From NCBI RefSeq assembly GCF_030272615.1, contig NC_081405.1, positions 26,674,272-26,738,271 on the forward strand: a stretch of DNA of 64,000 nucleotides, written 5' to 3'. Under the pieces are notes generated by a model that saw only the letters and a list, made by a program, of their open reading frames with translations, searched no databases and was not told where the DNA came from. Both the position numbers and the translations under genes were made by a program. Shown piece by piece: positions 46,431-59,318 of this stretch (positions are counted from its first letter, which is position 1; every line of letters begins with the position of its first letter). The stretch comes from Cryptomeria japonica (taxonomy: Eukaryota; Streptophyta; Pinopsida; Cupressales; Cupressaceae).

Positions 46431-48358
46431 TCCATGTTGGTAGAGGAGACTATCAAAACAAACATTGGTACAGAAGAGGTTCCACACAACATATTCCTAG
46501 CTCAATCATTGACAGAGTCCGAAAGGTCAAAATTCATAAGTTTCTTCAAAAAACGACAAATCAACTTCGCCTGGTCATACGCTGATATGCCTGGATTGGA
46601 TTCGGATTTGGTAATGCATCATCTGACAGTCAAACTAGGGGCAAAACCAGTAAAACAGAAATTAAGAAAAATGCATCCACAAGTGGCATTACTAGTCAAA
46701 GCGGAACTTGAGAAGTTATTGGATGTCGGATTCATATGCCCAATCGATTATCCTGAATGGATCTCCAACTTAGTACTTGTCAGTAAACCAGATCGCAGCA
46801 TCGGAATTTGCATAGATTTTAGAGACATCAACAAAGCTTGTCCAAAGGATGACTTTCCATTACCAAATATTGATTTGATTATTGATCTCACCGCAGGTCA
46901 TGAAATGTTATCATTGATGGATGGATTCTCTGGTTATAATCAAATAAGGATCGCGCCCGAGGATTAACACAAAACATCATTTACTTGTCCGTGGGGAACT
47001 TTCTGCTGGAATGTCATGCCTTTCAGGCTAAAGAATGCAGGTGCTACATATCAAAGAGCCATGACTACTATCTTTCATGATCTCATGCACGTAACCGTGG
47101 AAGATTATGTTGACGACCCCTTGGGCAAATCAATAGATAGAAATACACATTTGGATATACTTTCAGTCATCTTTGATCGGTTGGAAAAATACAAAGTAAG
47201 ATTAAACCCCAAGAAATGTGTCTTTGGAGTAACCTCTGGGAAGCTCCTAGGATTCATTGTATCCAAAATGAAGCCAATCCAGCAAAAGTCAAGGCCATCT
47301 TGGAGATGCAACCACCAAGAAATATCAGTCAACTTCGATCTTTACAAGGTAGACTCCAATCCATCCGACGATTCATAGCACAACTGGCAGATAAGTGTAA
47401 TCCTTTTCAGCACCTACTACATAAAAACATCAAATTCAAATGGGATGATAATTGTCAACAGGCTTTCCAGACGCTCAAAGATTATCTTCTAAATCCGTCA
47501 GTTCTGATCCCACCAGTTCCAGATCAACCACTGTTACTATACATATCAGCTACTCCAATAGCACTGGGGGCACTCTTAGCACAACAAATTGCTGAGGGCA
47601 AAAAAAAAGCAGTATACTATATCAGTCGCACATTGGTAGGATATGAGCTAAACTACACACCAATTGAGCATGCATGTCTCGCCGTGGTCTTTGCTTCAAA
47701 GAAATTACAACATTACATGCTTACTCATAAGACTAAGTTAGTTGCAAGGATAGACCCATTGAAATACCTTCTCAATAAAGCCACACTTACTGGGTGACTG
47801 GCCAAATGGGTAATGATCCTGAGTGAATTCGACATCAAGTATGTGGACAGAAAAGAAATAAAAAGACAAGCCATTGCAGATCAATTAGCAGATGCTCCCA
47901 TGATAGATGATGTTCCTCTAAGTTCAGAATTTCCAGATGAATCCATTTTGACAATGTCATATGCAAAGCCATGGCAACTGTACTTCGACGGCTCATACAC
48001 ACAACATGGGGCAGGAGCTGGCATCCTCTTTATAACTCCTCAAGGGGATTCTATACCAAAATCATACTGCTTATCATTTCCTTGCACTAACAATATAGCG
48101 GAATATGAGGCATTAACAACAGGATTGCAAATTGCAGTTCAATGGAAGATCCAGGAACTTCGTATTTTTGGGGACTCCCAACTTGTCATTCGTCAAGCAA
48201 CTGATGATTACCAAACAAAAGATGAAAAATTAATGCCTTATAAACAAATGGTGGATGACCTGAAACAACACTTCACAAAGATAGACTTTGAGCAGATACC
48301 AAGAGAGCAGAATCGCGCCGCAGATGCCATGGCTACAATTGCTTCACTGATTGATTGA
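46431..48358 (+). pseudogene. reverse transcriptase, degenerate RNase H and archaeal-type RNase H (element B)
   Basis: Reverse transcriptase KPVKQKLRKMHPQVALLVKAEL..., DFRDINKACPKDDFPLPNID, and catalytic YVDD (about 47,106-47,117, followed by Pro instead of Leu). A net 7-bp deletion near 47,265 shifts the frame. First RNase H (about 47,440-47,830) has lost the first catalytic aspartate (LLYISATP instead of a DAS motif). Second RNase H (about 47,975-48,350) keeps all four acidic positions: YFDGS, AEYEA, GDSQL, AADAM. Stops: TAA 46965, TGA 47795, TGA 48356. Confidence 0.88.
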
Positions 48359-49720
48359 CCTCCAAACGAGACCCGCTATGAGTTCTTGGTGGATAACCTT
48401 TTAGTTCCTTCATATGAAATCATGCCTACTAAGATGATATGTGTTGTCGGTCCCGAATCCCAGTTATACGGTTCCATTTTTACATACCTACGTGACAATA
48501 CTCTACCTCCTGATCTATCAAATAACCAACATCGCACTTTCATTCGTCAATCCTCTCGATATGTCATTTTAGCTGATATCTTATACCGACGAGGTCTAGA
48601 TGGCACTCTTATTAGATGTTTAGAAAGCGACGAAGCTCAGATTGCGTTACGTGAAGTGCATGAAGGGATATGTAGTCCACATGCTAGTGGTCCTACCTTG
48701 GCCAAGAAACTCATCAGGACTGGATATTATTGGCCCAATATGGAAAAAGACTCATATCAGTTTGTCAAGAAATGTAAGCAATGCCAAATTCATGGAGACC
48801 TCATACATGCACCAGCACAAGAACTTCAACCAATGGCGTCTCCTTGGCCCTTTTGTTAGTGGGGACTCAATCTCATAGGCAAGATTCACCCTCCTTCTTC
48901 CAATGGTCATAAATTCATTATCACTGCCACAGAATATTTTACAAAATGGATTGAAGCCGTGTCTCTCACACAAGTCACAGGAAAACAGATTGCTACATTC
49001 ATTCTCAACTATATCATTTGCCTATACGGTATTCCTGTTTCCATTATCACTGATAACGGGCGTCCCTTCAAAAATCAGGATGTTCATGAACTCTGTGACC
49101 GCTTCCATATTTCCCATCGTTTCTCCACACCATATTACCCCCAAGGTAATGGTCAAGCTGAGGCGTCTAATAAAATAATACTTAAAATCCTAAAGAAGAC
49201 AGTCGATGATGCTGGTCGTAATTGGCATATCCAACTTAATCCTGCACTTTGGGTCTACCGCACAAGTGTCTGCACACCTACAGGAGCTACACCCTATTCA
49301 CTTATCTATGGCACTGAAGCCATCTTGCCTATTGAGGTCGAGCTACCCTCTTTACGGGTTTCTTTGCAAAACATCATCAGTGATGAAGACTATAGGGTCT
49401 CTCGCTTACAAGAGCTTGAATTATTGGATGAACGAAGACAAACTGCTTTTAATCATCTCAAAGCTTATCAACAACGAATGAGTCGCAGCTACAATCACAG
49501 GGTCAAGCCTCGCACATTTGAGGTAGGTGATTTAGTTATCAGAGAAAACCCCAAAAATCAGCAAGATAGAGAGAAGAAGGGCAAGTTTGAACCAAATTGG
49601 CTTGGTCCTTACATCATTACAGCAGCATATGGATCTGGGGCATATCAGCTCTCAACTACAGAAGGTGAACCTTTGGAGGATCCTATCAACAGCATGCACC
49701 TTCGCAGGTTTTACACATAG
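48359..49720 (+). pseudogene. integrase (element B)
   Basis: Zinc finger with CKQCQIHGD (about 48,770), core with ITDNGRPFKNQ and YPQGNGQAEASNK supplying catalytic Asp and Glu, and C-terminal GDLVIRENP...GPYIITAAYG. Natural stop TAG at 49718-49720. One premature TAG at 48857 (CAG in C) lies just before the catalytic core. Integrase inserts the DNA copy. Confidence 0.9.
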
Positions 49721-51414
49721 CTCTTCAGAGTATCCTAATTTCAAAAATACAAAAAAATTCAAAAAATTCAACAATACAAAAAAATCATAAAACAAAAAAA
49801 ATCGTTACTTGGTGAAAACCTGGCAAACAGGCGCCTTGTGACACAAAAAGCATTGAAAAATCGAAAAAAGTAAAGAGAAATAATTTCATCCAACGGTGAA
49901 AACCACTTCTGTGGCGCCCTGGGCAAGTACCATGGTGAAAACTGGGTCACCAGTGCCATGCGTAGAGACATTGCTCCTCCCTCCTTCAGGATTCACTTTC
50001 ATCCTTTCACTTTGCACACACTCACGACCAATTCATCCATAATAAACTTACCCATTCCCATCATGGCTTGTTATTGATCTACCCAAGATTGGTTAGCCAT
50101 TCATAATAAACCTCCCTTTTCACTTCCCTTTCCATCCATAATAAATTAGATCCTATTTGTGGCTAAGGCAAATCTGACGTCTAGTGATGGGTGTGGAATT
50201 GAGAACATCACATGTTTTGAGGAGTACAGTTTCTTCCAGCTTCCTTTAGTCTATCCGCGCACAATTCGCAATAAAACAACATTTGCATCATAGATCTGCA
50301 ATAAAGTTTCATCTTCTCAGCAATAAAGTATCAGTTTTATGGATTCAGTCAGTTTTAGATGAGACACAGCAGCAACAATGGGCTTCAACAAATCAAATCT
50401 TTCAACAGACTCAGACAACATATAGTTCAGTGCTATCTATCCTTTCTATGAAAGTAAACATTGTGACCACAATCAAATAAGACTTATACAAGTGACAAGA
50501 GACACTAAACTTGAGGACTACAATGGATGTTGGTGTCAAGTCTTGGTTTTCTTTTGATTTTATCTTTTTGGTGACATGTCTTTTAGCTTTTCCAAGATGT
50601 CTCTGACTAGAGATTTTATCTCCAGGATGTCTTTGACTAGAAGGGCGAGGATGGGGTATCGTCACCTATTTTTCTTTTGTTGTCTGTGGATTGTCTCTTA
50701 GTAATGCTATGACTTGTCCAAGGATACGAGGACACTGAGAGTCTAGTGTGAACTGGGGCATTCCTTGTTTGCAACTGTCTTATCTCCATGCAAACAGGTA
50801 CAATGACTTTCTGGGTCGAACATATGCCTTGATTGTCATAACCTACTTGCCATAATAAAGCTCAATGATGATAATGCACAAGAAGCTCTTTCACTTTCAT
50901 ATCTTCTATCTTTCATCCCCTTTTCTTGATTGACTTCCATCGTCCTTCTCAAGTGCGTGTAGCCTACTATCACATGACTGAGTATAATGACACACCAAAA
51001 ACATTTGCATTTCATGTAGTCGCACCTGCATCACCACATATAAGCATTTCATACATACATATAGATATCACAACTGCATCACATCCTGCACATAACATCT
51101 GTTAGCACAATTTACATTTGCATTACATACATTCACATTTGCATTAGCATAACATATAAAACATAAAAGAACAAAAATACTGCATTGCATCATGTACATA
51201 TTTGCATCCATATCATAAGCATACATCATAAGAACATCTCATCACATAGGTACACATGCATATAGCTACCACAAAGATGAATCATCTCATATATATAATC
51301 ATAAAGCATCATGATACAATGATGTCAAAATCATATGGCTACAAAAGCACCCGCAGGTGTCTACATCATCATGCAAAAATGGTACAATACTGATACATAG
51401 GGAGCCCTCTATGG
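49721..51414. other. element B non-coding region between integrase and antisense gene
   Basis: Collinear with 495-2189. Same ggcgcc-containing segment (about 49,805-49,965) and cat-rich AT stretch (51,000-51,300). No gene seen. Confidence 0.6.
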
Positions 51415-53343
51415 CTAGGATGAACTCCCTCCCTCGGAGCCGCCTGGCCTCGACGGAATCTAAGCCCCTGAAGGATCTACCCCAAGATCATCCCTCCTGT
51501 CTCCTCTATCTGGTGGTGGTGGAGGACCCATAACCCCACCACTCGATGCTTGTCTCCTTCAGCTCCCTCCCATAGCTGTCGCTATACGCGATGGTCTATG
51601 GAAGCTCCTCGCCTGCTGATCCGCTGGCACTGCACCATAATAGAGATCCCGCCAGTAGGCAATCTCCTCCCCTGCCCGTAGGACATAAGCATATCCTGCC
51701 CCTGTGTCCTCCGCTGCCTGTCTCCCTGCCCTCAACGCCATCTCAGCCTCTATATAACGCTAAATAGCCTGATCCCGCTCCCGCTCAGTATCTATGAGCC
51801 TCCTCCTGAGCTGATCCCTCTACCTCTCCAACTCTTGGATCTCATCTGCCTGGCCCTGGCAGATCTCCCTCAGCTCTATCAGCTCATCCTCCTCTGTGTC
51901 AGCCCCCTCCGCCTCTACCTATGGCTCCCCCTGTACGGGTGCCTGCCCCTATGCCTGTACCTGTACTGGTACCTATCCCTGTATCTATCCCTGTCCCTAT
52001 ACCTGTACCTGTCTAGGACCTTGTGCTGCTGGCACCTATAGCGACAATCCACCATGACCCCTCACCACCCGAGCCTGTCTCTCCTCTCCACCCTCCCTCC
52101 GAAATGCAACCCTCCTCTCTCCAACTGCTCCCCTCCTCCTCCGTCGGCCTCTGCCCCCATCACCTCCACCATCATCATCATCCCCACCCCCATCTCCATC
52201 CAATGGCTCTCCCGGATCTGTCAAGCGTGGGAAGGGATGCTCCGCCTAGTATGTTGTATACTCGGCATCCATGCCGACATCCTCAATCTCTGGCCACATG
52301 TCCCAGGGTAGGGGCATCATCTCTACTAGCTGTGTAACTGCCTGATCATATGATAATAGGGGCCCAAACTGTGCCTGAGCCCTGATAGTCCGTGCATACA
52401 TGCCTGAGCCCCGTGGCATCCTCTGAATCCTGCCAAACTGTCGGCCAACCCTGTCCACTAGCTGCCTCTCCAGCACATAGGGCGTCTACCCAATCAGAGA
52501 CCTGCTCCGAAAGGTGTAAGGAAGCTCAACTGCATCATCCTCCCACTACTCGTATCCCAGATATGGCCTCCATATGACCACATCAATATCATCTATCACT
52601 CGCCGCCAGTGCTCCAACCTGTCAATCTGTGGTTGCGACGTGATCATATCATACAAGTGCACAAAACTGCGTCCATGACCCTTGCCTCTGAAGTGTATTG
52701 GCCTCGTCACTGGTAGATTCTCATAAGCCCACACCTGCAATAATGTCACCCCGCAGCCCAATCCCACTGATCCATGGTATACGAACTGATGCAGCTCATA
52801 GTAGAGGTGTGCTAGCACACACGGTCCCCAAGCATATCTGGTGTGTTGTGTCAACAGTGTTTCCAGTGCTCCTCCCCAACCCATAGCCAACCCCTGTGTC
52901 GCCCTATCTGGACACAGGAACCCACTGATCGCTCCTCCTACCACTGCTAGCAGCGCTAGCCCTATGGCTGTCATAGTGTCCCACGCCACATGTCTTGCCC
53001 TCATCTCCAGTCCTGGGTCCTAGAATACTCGTCTCAAGGCTTCCCTATCTCCATCTCGATTGTATGGGATCAGCTCCCCATCGATCGGTATCCTCAGTAT
53101 CCTATATACATCCTCAAGGGTGACTATCATCTCACCCATCGGCAAATGAAAAGTACAGGTCTCGAAGTGCCATTTCTCCACCAGCGCAGTCAACAGTCCC
53201 ATGTTCGCCTGAAACTCAGGCACATATAGAACATGTCTCAATCCCATCTCCTCAATAGTAGCTCGCTCCTCGGCTGTCAGCTTAGGTCGCAACCTTTGAG
53301 TAGACGGGAATCTCTCCCATGACTCCAGCATCGGCAAATACTC
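51415..53343 (-). pseudogene. antisense plant-mobile-domain gene, exon 2 (element B)
   Basis: From the acceptor (first exon base 53343) to the TAG at 51415-51417 there are exactly 642 codons in one frame, so exon length is kept although several TAG stops occur (53020, 52546 and others). Two of these are CAG in copy A. Order: PMD core (about 53,320-52,550) with VTLEDVYRILRIPIDGELI and AWGPCVLAHLYYELHQF; Asp/Gly/Arg-rich stretch (about 52,220-52,120); Gln/Val/Pro-rich stretch; predicted coiled coil (about 51,900-51,700); Gly/Ser-rich tail ending GGSEGGSSS. Exon 1 is not present because the element is interrupted within the intron. Confidence 0.85.
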
Positions 53344-53662
53344 CTGCAGTCAAGCAAATCACTCATGTCAGTCATAGTGGCATTCCTTGTTTATCACAAA
53401 ATGCTACTTTTTATCTAAATGCATATTGCTATCTACCCTAGTGACACTCACTGTTCATCACAAAGTGTTGCTTCTATCCTAGTGGTACTCCCTGTTCATC
53501 ACAAAGTACTACGTGTGTGACACTCACTGTTCATCACAAAGTGTTACTCACATTTGCACTCCTTGTTCATCACAAAGTGCTGCTTATATACTCCCTGTTC
53601 ATCACAAAGTACTCTATCTTGGTACTCACTGTTCATCACAAAGTGCCTTGATCTATTCTAGT
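53344..53662 (-). repeat. intron part of antisense gene with ttcatcacaaagtg repeats (element B)
   Basis: Acceptor TGACTGCAG (minus strand) followed by about seven copies of the repeat, as in A 4140-4445. It stops at ctagt (53658-53662), where A continues toward exon 1. No polypurine tract precedes the LTR at 53663. Confidence 0.8.
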
Positions 53663-54451
53663 TGTAGACACCCAAAATTGTCATGTCTAATTAAATAAAT
53701 ATTTTATTTATTTAATTATCTAAGCCTAATTCTTCTATTAATTAAATAAATCTTTATTTATTTAATTAATTCATTTATCCTCTTCTAGCCTTATTTCTCA
53801 TTTAAATAAATACATTTATTTATTTAAATTATCCCTTTCCTAAATTAAATAAATATTTTATTTATTTAATTGTCCTACTTCTTCTATTAATTAAATAAAT
53901 CTTTATTTATTTAATTAATTCATTAACCTTTTCTACACATAACACATGTCATTCATCTCTTATTTCCTACACTACCTACCCCTTTCATTATTTTGGTATT
54001 TCTTATACCTACCCTCTAATCCTAGCCGACCTCCTTTTTTACACCTCTCAATCTTAACCCTCCATTTCTTATTGTGTCTTCTATTTAAGGAGATGCTTTC
54101 TTCATTGACAAACCCTAATGCCTAATGACTAATGACTAATTTTGGAGGACTTAACTACACTACAATTCTACTTGCAACCACATTCCGTTCTTTGTTGAGC
54201 TCTTGTGCATATAAAAATCTGAGAGCAAGCATATTAAACAAGATCAATGGAGATAGGAAAAATGGAGATCAAAACCCTAGTGGACATGTGATGGTATAAT
54301 CTTTGTGATTTTTGAGTTATTTTGCATTGTCTTAGGTTATCTTCATATGTTATGGTGGATCTTTGTTCATTGTTAGGCTAGGGTTTGGTGGTTGAATCCA
54401 TTTTAGTCTTTCAATATTGTTGTTTATTGCTATCCATTTTCACCATATACA
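53663..54451 (+). repeat. 5' LTR of element C (789 bp)
   Basis: TGTAGACACC...ATATACA with AT-rich inverted repeats. The TATA position reads tatttaag (about 54082), weaker than in A and B. The primer site follows on the right, so it functions as C's 5' LTR. Confidence 0.9.
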
Positions 54452-54454
54452 TTT

Positions 54455-54472
54455 TGGCACGCCCGGTGGGAC
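54455..54472 (+). promoter_or_regulatory. primer binding site of element C
   Basis: tggcacgcccggtgggac, three bases after the LTR. Probably the unmutated family form. Confidence 0.7.
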
Positions 54473-56807
54473 CTTTGTCCCTTTGCATTTAACATTTTTG
54501 TTGCAGATTTTGCATTTTGAAGTTGCAGATCGGACGATTTCGACGACATTTTAGGTTTTTTTCCGCGTTTGCGAGTGTTAGAATCGCGTTTTTGTATTTC
54601 AGAGGCGTCTGTGATATCTTGGATCGCGTCTGTGTTTCTGTCATTTTCTATTTTTGCAGGTTTCCGAAAGTCGCGTCTGTGATCTCGAATCGCGTCTGTG
54701 AACCATCTGATCGCGTCTGAAGAATATAGAGGCGTCTGTGTTCTGAAATCACGTCTGCGAATCACAGAACCGCGTCTGTGTCGGACAGACGCGTCTGTGT
54801 CTGGTATAACAGCGTCTGTGCATTCTGTTTTGCAAAATTTTTTCAAGTTTTTCGATTCGGGTTTTCGGATTTTGTACTTAGGGTTTCAGATCTGGTTTAT
54901 TTTTGGCTAACCTTTGCAGATCTAGCTAACCTGGTTTGTGCGGCTTGCTTTGGAGGCAAATACGTTTTTGTTGAAGGCCCCTTTTCACAAAGTCTTTTTG
55001 GGTTTTCTTAAAATTTACCTAACTTGTGTGCTTGCAGGAAGGGGTTATCATTTGAAACAACCCAAACTACTAACAATTTTGTTGCAGGGCCTTAGCTAGG
55101 GTTTTGTAATTTTATTTGTGTGCCTTGTCTTCATAGCTTAGCAAACACTTCAATTGGTGCACTAAAATTGAACCATTGTCTTTTGTGTTTTGAGCAATAG
55201 GCTCTTTTTGTTTACTCTTTAGAGGGCCTGTCTTCCCGTGTGGTCATTAGGACTACTAGTGAGAAGAGAACGACCCAAGTGGTAGCAAAAGAAAAGCCAT
55301 ATTCTTCCAAGCCACTATAATCAAATGTATTCATGGTGAAAACTATGAATAACGTGTGCTGATTAGTTCATACCGACACTATGTCTCCCCATAAACCCGT
55401 TTGATCAAATTTATTTGATCATTTGTAGGGCGTAACCCCTACCGGCTGGGAGCCTTCTGTATTTACAGAGCTGAAAGTGCCGCATGTATGGCCACACGAG
55501 CGGATGCCCTTACTAGCACCTCATTGTTTTAGATGCCCAAATCCTTCTAGTTGTTGAGGCAGGAGGTCGGACCTCTGGTAGCGGCCCACACACATACGGT
55601 TCTTAGTAGAGATACAAAGTTCGCCATGGGGAGTTTTCATGGGGACTGATGCTTGGCTGACCCGAGAAGTGAGTGCCGAGGGTGGAGCCAGTGAGGTCAA
55701 GCATCTAAGTATCCGCTCTGAATAGCGTAGCCTCGGGGGTAAAACCCCATGTGGGATCAACAATTATTGTCCTGGCCAACCATAAGAATTGTGCTTGACT
55801 TATGATAAACATTCAAACAATCAAGACAAAACAGCAAAACATTGTGTCTTTTGTGTCTTCAAGTGTATGCAAAAACTTTTTTTTACATCAAACAACACAC
55901 TTTTTGGAGTCTAAACAGTCTGCAAACATTGGGTCATCAACACTGTGTCCTCTTGTCACGAAAAACAGTCGAAAAATCAGATTTGGTCACAGCAAAACAA
56001 ATTCACAGATAGGAAAGATTGCACTAAGGTTACAGAAACGCGTCTGTGTCTGTTAAAACCGCGTCTGTGTCTGATAAACGCGTCTGTGAAGTACAGAATA
56101 GCGTCTGTGTTTTTATCAGCGTCTGTGTCGAACAGAGACACGTCTGTGTCTGGAAATCGCGTCTGTGAAGTATACAGGCGCGTCTGTGTCCAAAATTGCA
56201 AAAACTGTTACAGTCCCAGCAAACATCAACAGGAAATCTCAGAATCACGTTTGTGTCAAACAGAATAGCGTCTGTGTCTTCAAACCGCGTCTGTGAAGTA
56301 TACAGAGGCGTCTGTGTCAGGATTTCAAAAAAGTTTAACAGTCAAGCAAACAAAGAAATCAGTTTCGGCATACTTGAGCTTCCTAGGTTGTCTCTTCAGG
56401 TTTCATCTAGCATTCAGCCTGTTCTAAGGTCTTACACAGTCCATCATTACTTCATACCTCATTTTACATTCATACTTGTCTAAACTTGAGTCAAAAGGTC
56501 ACTTGCTTGTCCTCACTATACTTTGTCAACACTACATATTACTACACTTTGCTAAGTGGTCCCTCATCAAGGTTTCTTACCTTTGGGTCTCATTTGGTCT
56601 TACTTAGAGTCAAGGTCAGCTTACCTCATCAAGAGAAACTATCCTCTCTTTGGAAGTCACACCTACTCTACAACATACATACTTGGTCTTACACTTTGGA
56701 CATTGCAAGTAAACTTCAGATTCATTTACACTCCATACAACTCTTGGTCTTACATACTCTTGTCATTTTCGTCTAAGTCTCTCACATATTGGTCTAACAC
56801 CTAGTTC
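54473..56807 (+). other. element C leader with GCGTCTGTG repeats and conserved blocks
   Basis: Repeat field 1 about 54,553-54,830 and field 2 about 56,036-56,325, with near-perfect gcgtctgtg units at variable spacing. Conserved blocks at about 55,205-55,805 and 56,540-56,807 match B. Open frames through the repeats in either strand are repeat artefacts. Confidence 0.75.
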
Positions 56808-59318
56808 ATGGTTGAAACCCGTCTTCAAAAATCTAGGAGAAAAGCTAAAGAAGCTCAAGGGCCCGTAAACATGAGTTCTTATGAGTATGACAATGATGTC
56901 TTCTACAATCCTGAGCACACTGCATTACCAGACATGAATGTTTATAGACACAATCCAAATATGGAAAGCGCAAACGCTATACACAACGCTACACACAATG
57001 ACAATGTTGACAATTCTTCAATACTATCAGCAGACATACAAGAATCTATAATGGATCCTCAATTCAATAGATTGGTTGAAGAGATAATGAGGAGAGATCG
57101 TCAATACTTTCTAAACATGATGGCACAAAGTGGAGCTAAAATACCACATGATTTTGACTTATCTCAACTTATGGAAAGTAGACCTTCACAACAAACTCAA
57201 CCTAATAGTGGAGGACCCAATAATATGATGCCTGAGTCACCATCAGTTTTACTTCAGAAACCAGCAATCCCACATATACAAGCTCAAATGCATGATACTT
57301 ACACTCAAAGACCATCATGGAGGCCTTATGTTCAAACACATGCTCAAGATATGGGTCAACCAAGACAAATGGATACTCAAGGACTTCCTCAAAATTTTGA
57401 CACAAGAAGACCTCATGCCAAAATTGGGGGCAACACAATGGAAAATGAAAGGCCCATTGAATATGGTTTATATACACAAAACAGATATGGGGTCCCTCAA
57501 CAAGAAATTATGCCAAGTGCTCCATACATGTCGCAACAATATCGACCTCCATATGGACATGTCTACGATCAGTATCATCCATATATGCAACAAGCTCCTC
57601 CTCAAATGGGTGTTTCAAACATGGGATATGCTACAAGAAATCCATCTCCTCCCAAAAATAATTTGGAGCAACAAATTAGAGATCTACAAAAGAAAGTGGA
57701 AGACATGGGCACATCAAAACCCACATATACTATGAGAGATATATGCCCTTATCCCTTTGATAAGAGCATTCCAATGCCTCCGTTTCCTCCGCACTTTGCA
57801 ACACCGAAATTTGACAAATATAGAGGGAGAGGAGACCCCAAGGCACACATAAGACAATTCTTCACAGCTTGCATTGAGGTAGCGGCAGAAGAAACATACT
57901 TAATGAGGTTGTTCCCACAGAGCTTAGGAGATCAAGCGATGGAATGGTTTTCTCAATTACCTCCTGGTATTAAGTCATGGGGCGACTTGGCAGAGGCATT
58001 CATTCAGCATTTTTCTTACAACATTGAAACAGATGTCTCAGTTACTACCTTGTGTAATACGAAACAAAAAGAAGGAGAATCTTTTGCGTCATTTTTACAA
58101 AGATGGAGAAACTTAGCTAGCAGATGCTCTTGTGAAATCCCGCAAAAACAAATGGTGGAAATGTTCACACAAAATGTTAACAAGGCTATTGGTTATGATC
58201 TCAGAAAAGCTTGTTTGTCTACATTTAAGGATGTCATTGAAAAGGGCCTAGCAACAGAAAAGGTCTTGATTGAACAAGGAGTTATCAAACTATTCAAAGA
58301 AAACAAAGAGGACTTTAAAGGAAAGGACAAACCAAAGTTTTGGAACAAGAACAAGAACACAGTTAATGATGGTGTTGTTGATGCTAACACAGTGAGACCA
58401 AAGTTCATCTTTTCTGGATCAAATTCTACCAACAATCAAGTGAACAATCAAACAACTTCAAAACCATGAAGGAAGTACACTCCATTGGGAGAACCACTTG
58501 AATCAGTATTCAAGAAGCTTGTAGCAAACAAAGTGATCACGGTCCCAGATTTTCCTCCATATGAACCAAAGGTAAAACCGAATTGGTGGAATGATGATGA
58601 ATATTGTGAATTTCATAAGAGCAAGGGTCACAAGACAAGTAATTGCCATCGATTGAAAAACATTGTACAAGATCTCATTGACAGAGGAGATATTGAGATT
58701 GAGGGACATTCATCTAACCAAGAGCATGAGGTGTTTAAGGAACCATTCCCGAAACATGACAAGGGAAAAGGCAAAGTCACAGATGATCAAGCCAATTACA
58801 CCAGAACATCTTACAATTATGATTCCACTATTAATCACATCTCAATGGACAATCATATTTCTACCATTACTATCAAAAATAAAAATCCTGAGAATCCTCC
58901 TCAGCGACCTAAAATTGTCCTAAAAGGTGTGGGATCTTCGTCCACATCTACCTCTGAATGTCATGTTACAACCCGTCGAGGTAAGATCACATTGCCAGGT
59001 ACCTCTGCTAAGAATACCAATCTTCCGTCAACTAAGCCTGAGTACGATCTTGTAGAGCAATTAGGGAAAACACCCGCACTCATCTCTATTCTTGAGCTCT
59101 TACGTATATCTCCTGCACATAAAACTGTCCTTGACAAAACCTTGAGAGATACTGCTGTCCCTACGGATCTAAACGTGGATCAGTTTCAAGCCATGGTGGG
59201 ATACCTATCCGTTCCACACTCCCTCACATTCACAGAAGCCGATGACGCCTCCATAAGTCAGCCTCACAATGCACCTCTACATATTGAAGCCTTCATACAT
59301 AAAAACCGAATAAAATGA
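56808..59318 (+). pseudogene. Gag of element C
   Basis: ATG 56808 (MVETRLQKSRRKAKEAQ), 553 codons to the TGA at 58467-58469, then open in the same frame to a TGA at 59316. Capsid core YLMRLFPQSLGDQAMEWFSQLPPG (about 57,895-57,970); knuckle CEFHKSKGHKTSNC (about 58,606-58,650) lies after the TGA. B has AGA at the second stop position. Ancestrally Gag and Pol formed one frame. Confidence 0.9.

Larger units (their letters stand above)
39195..53662 (+). mobile_element. element B: Ty3/gypsy, Tat-like
   Basis: 5' LTR, primer site, 2.2-kb leader, gag, protease, reverse transcriptase, two RNase H domains, integrase and antisense PMD exon. The second, archaeal-type RNase H and the degenerate first one are hallmarks of the Tat lineage. 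The reading frame is constant from 42213 to about 47,260 despite in-frame stops, then shifts by a net 7-bp deletion. The element is interrupted at 53662 by C and its own 3' LTR is not in the window. Confidence 0.88.

Noticed and set aside
53390-53640. CRISPR-like array (regular ttcatcacaaagtg repeats with variable spacers)
   Set aside because: Repeat unit is short and degenerate, linkers are related to one another, the context is a plant retrotransposon intron, and there are no cas genes.
54430-56268. Several frames on both strands of the C leader rich in Asp-Thr-Asp or Ser-Val-Cys
   Set aside because: Translations of the GCGTCTGTG repeat; no start context and not kept in B.
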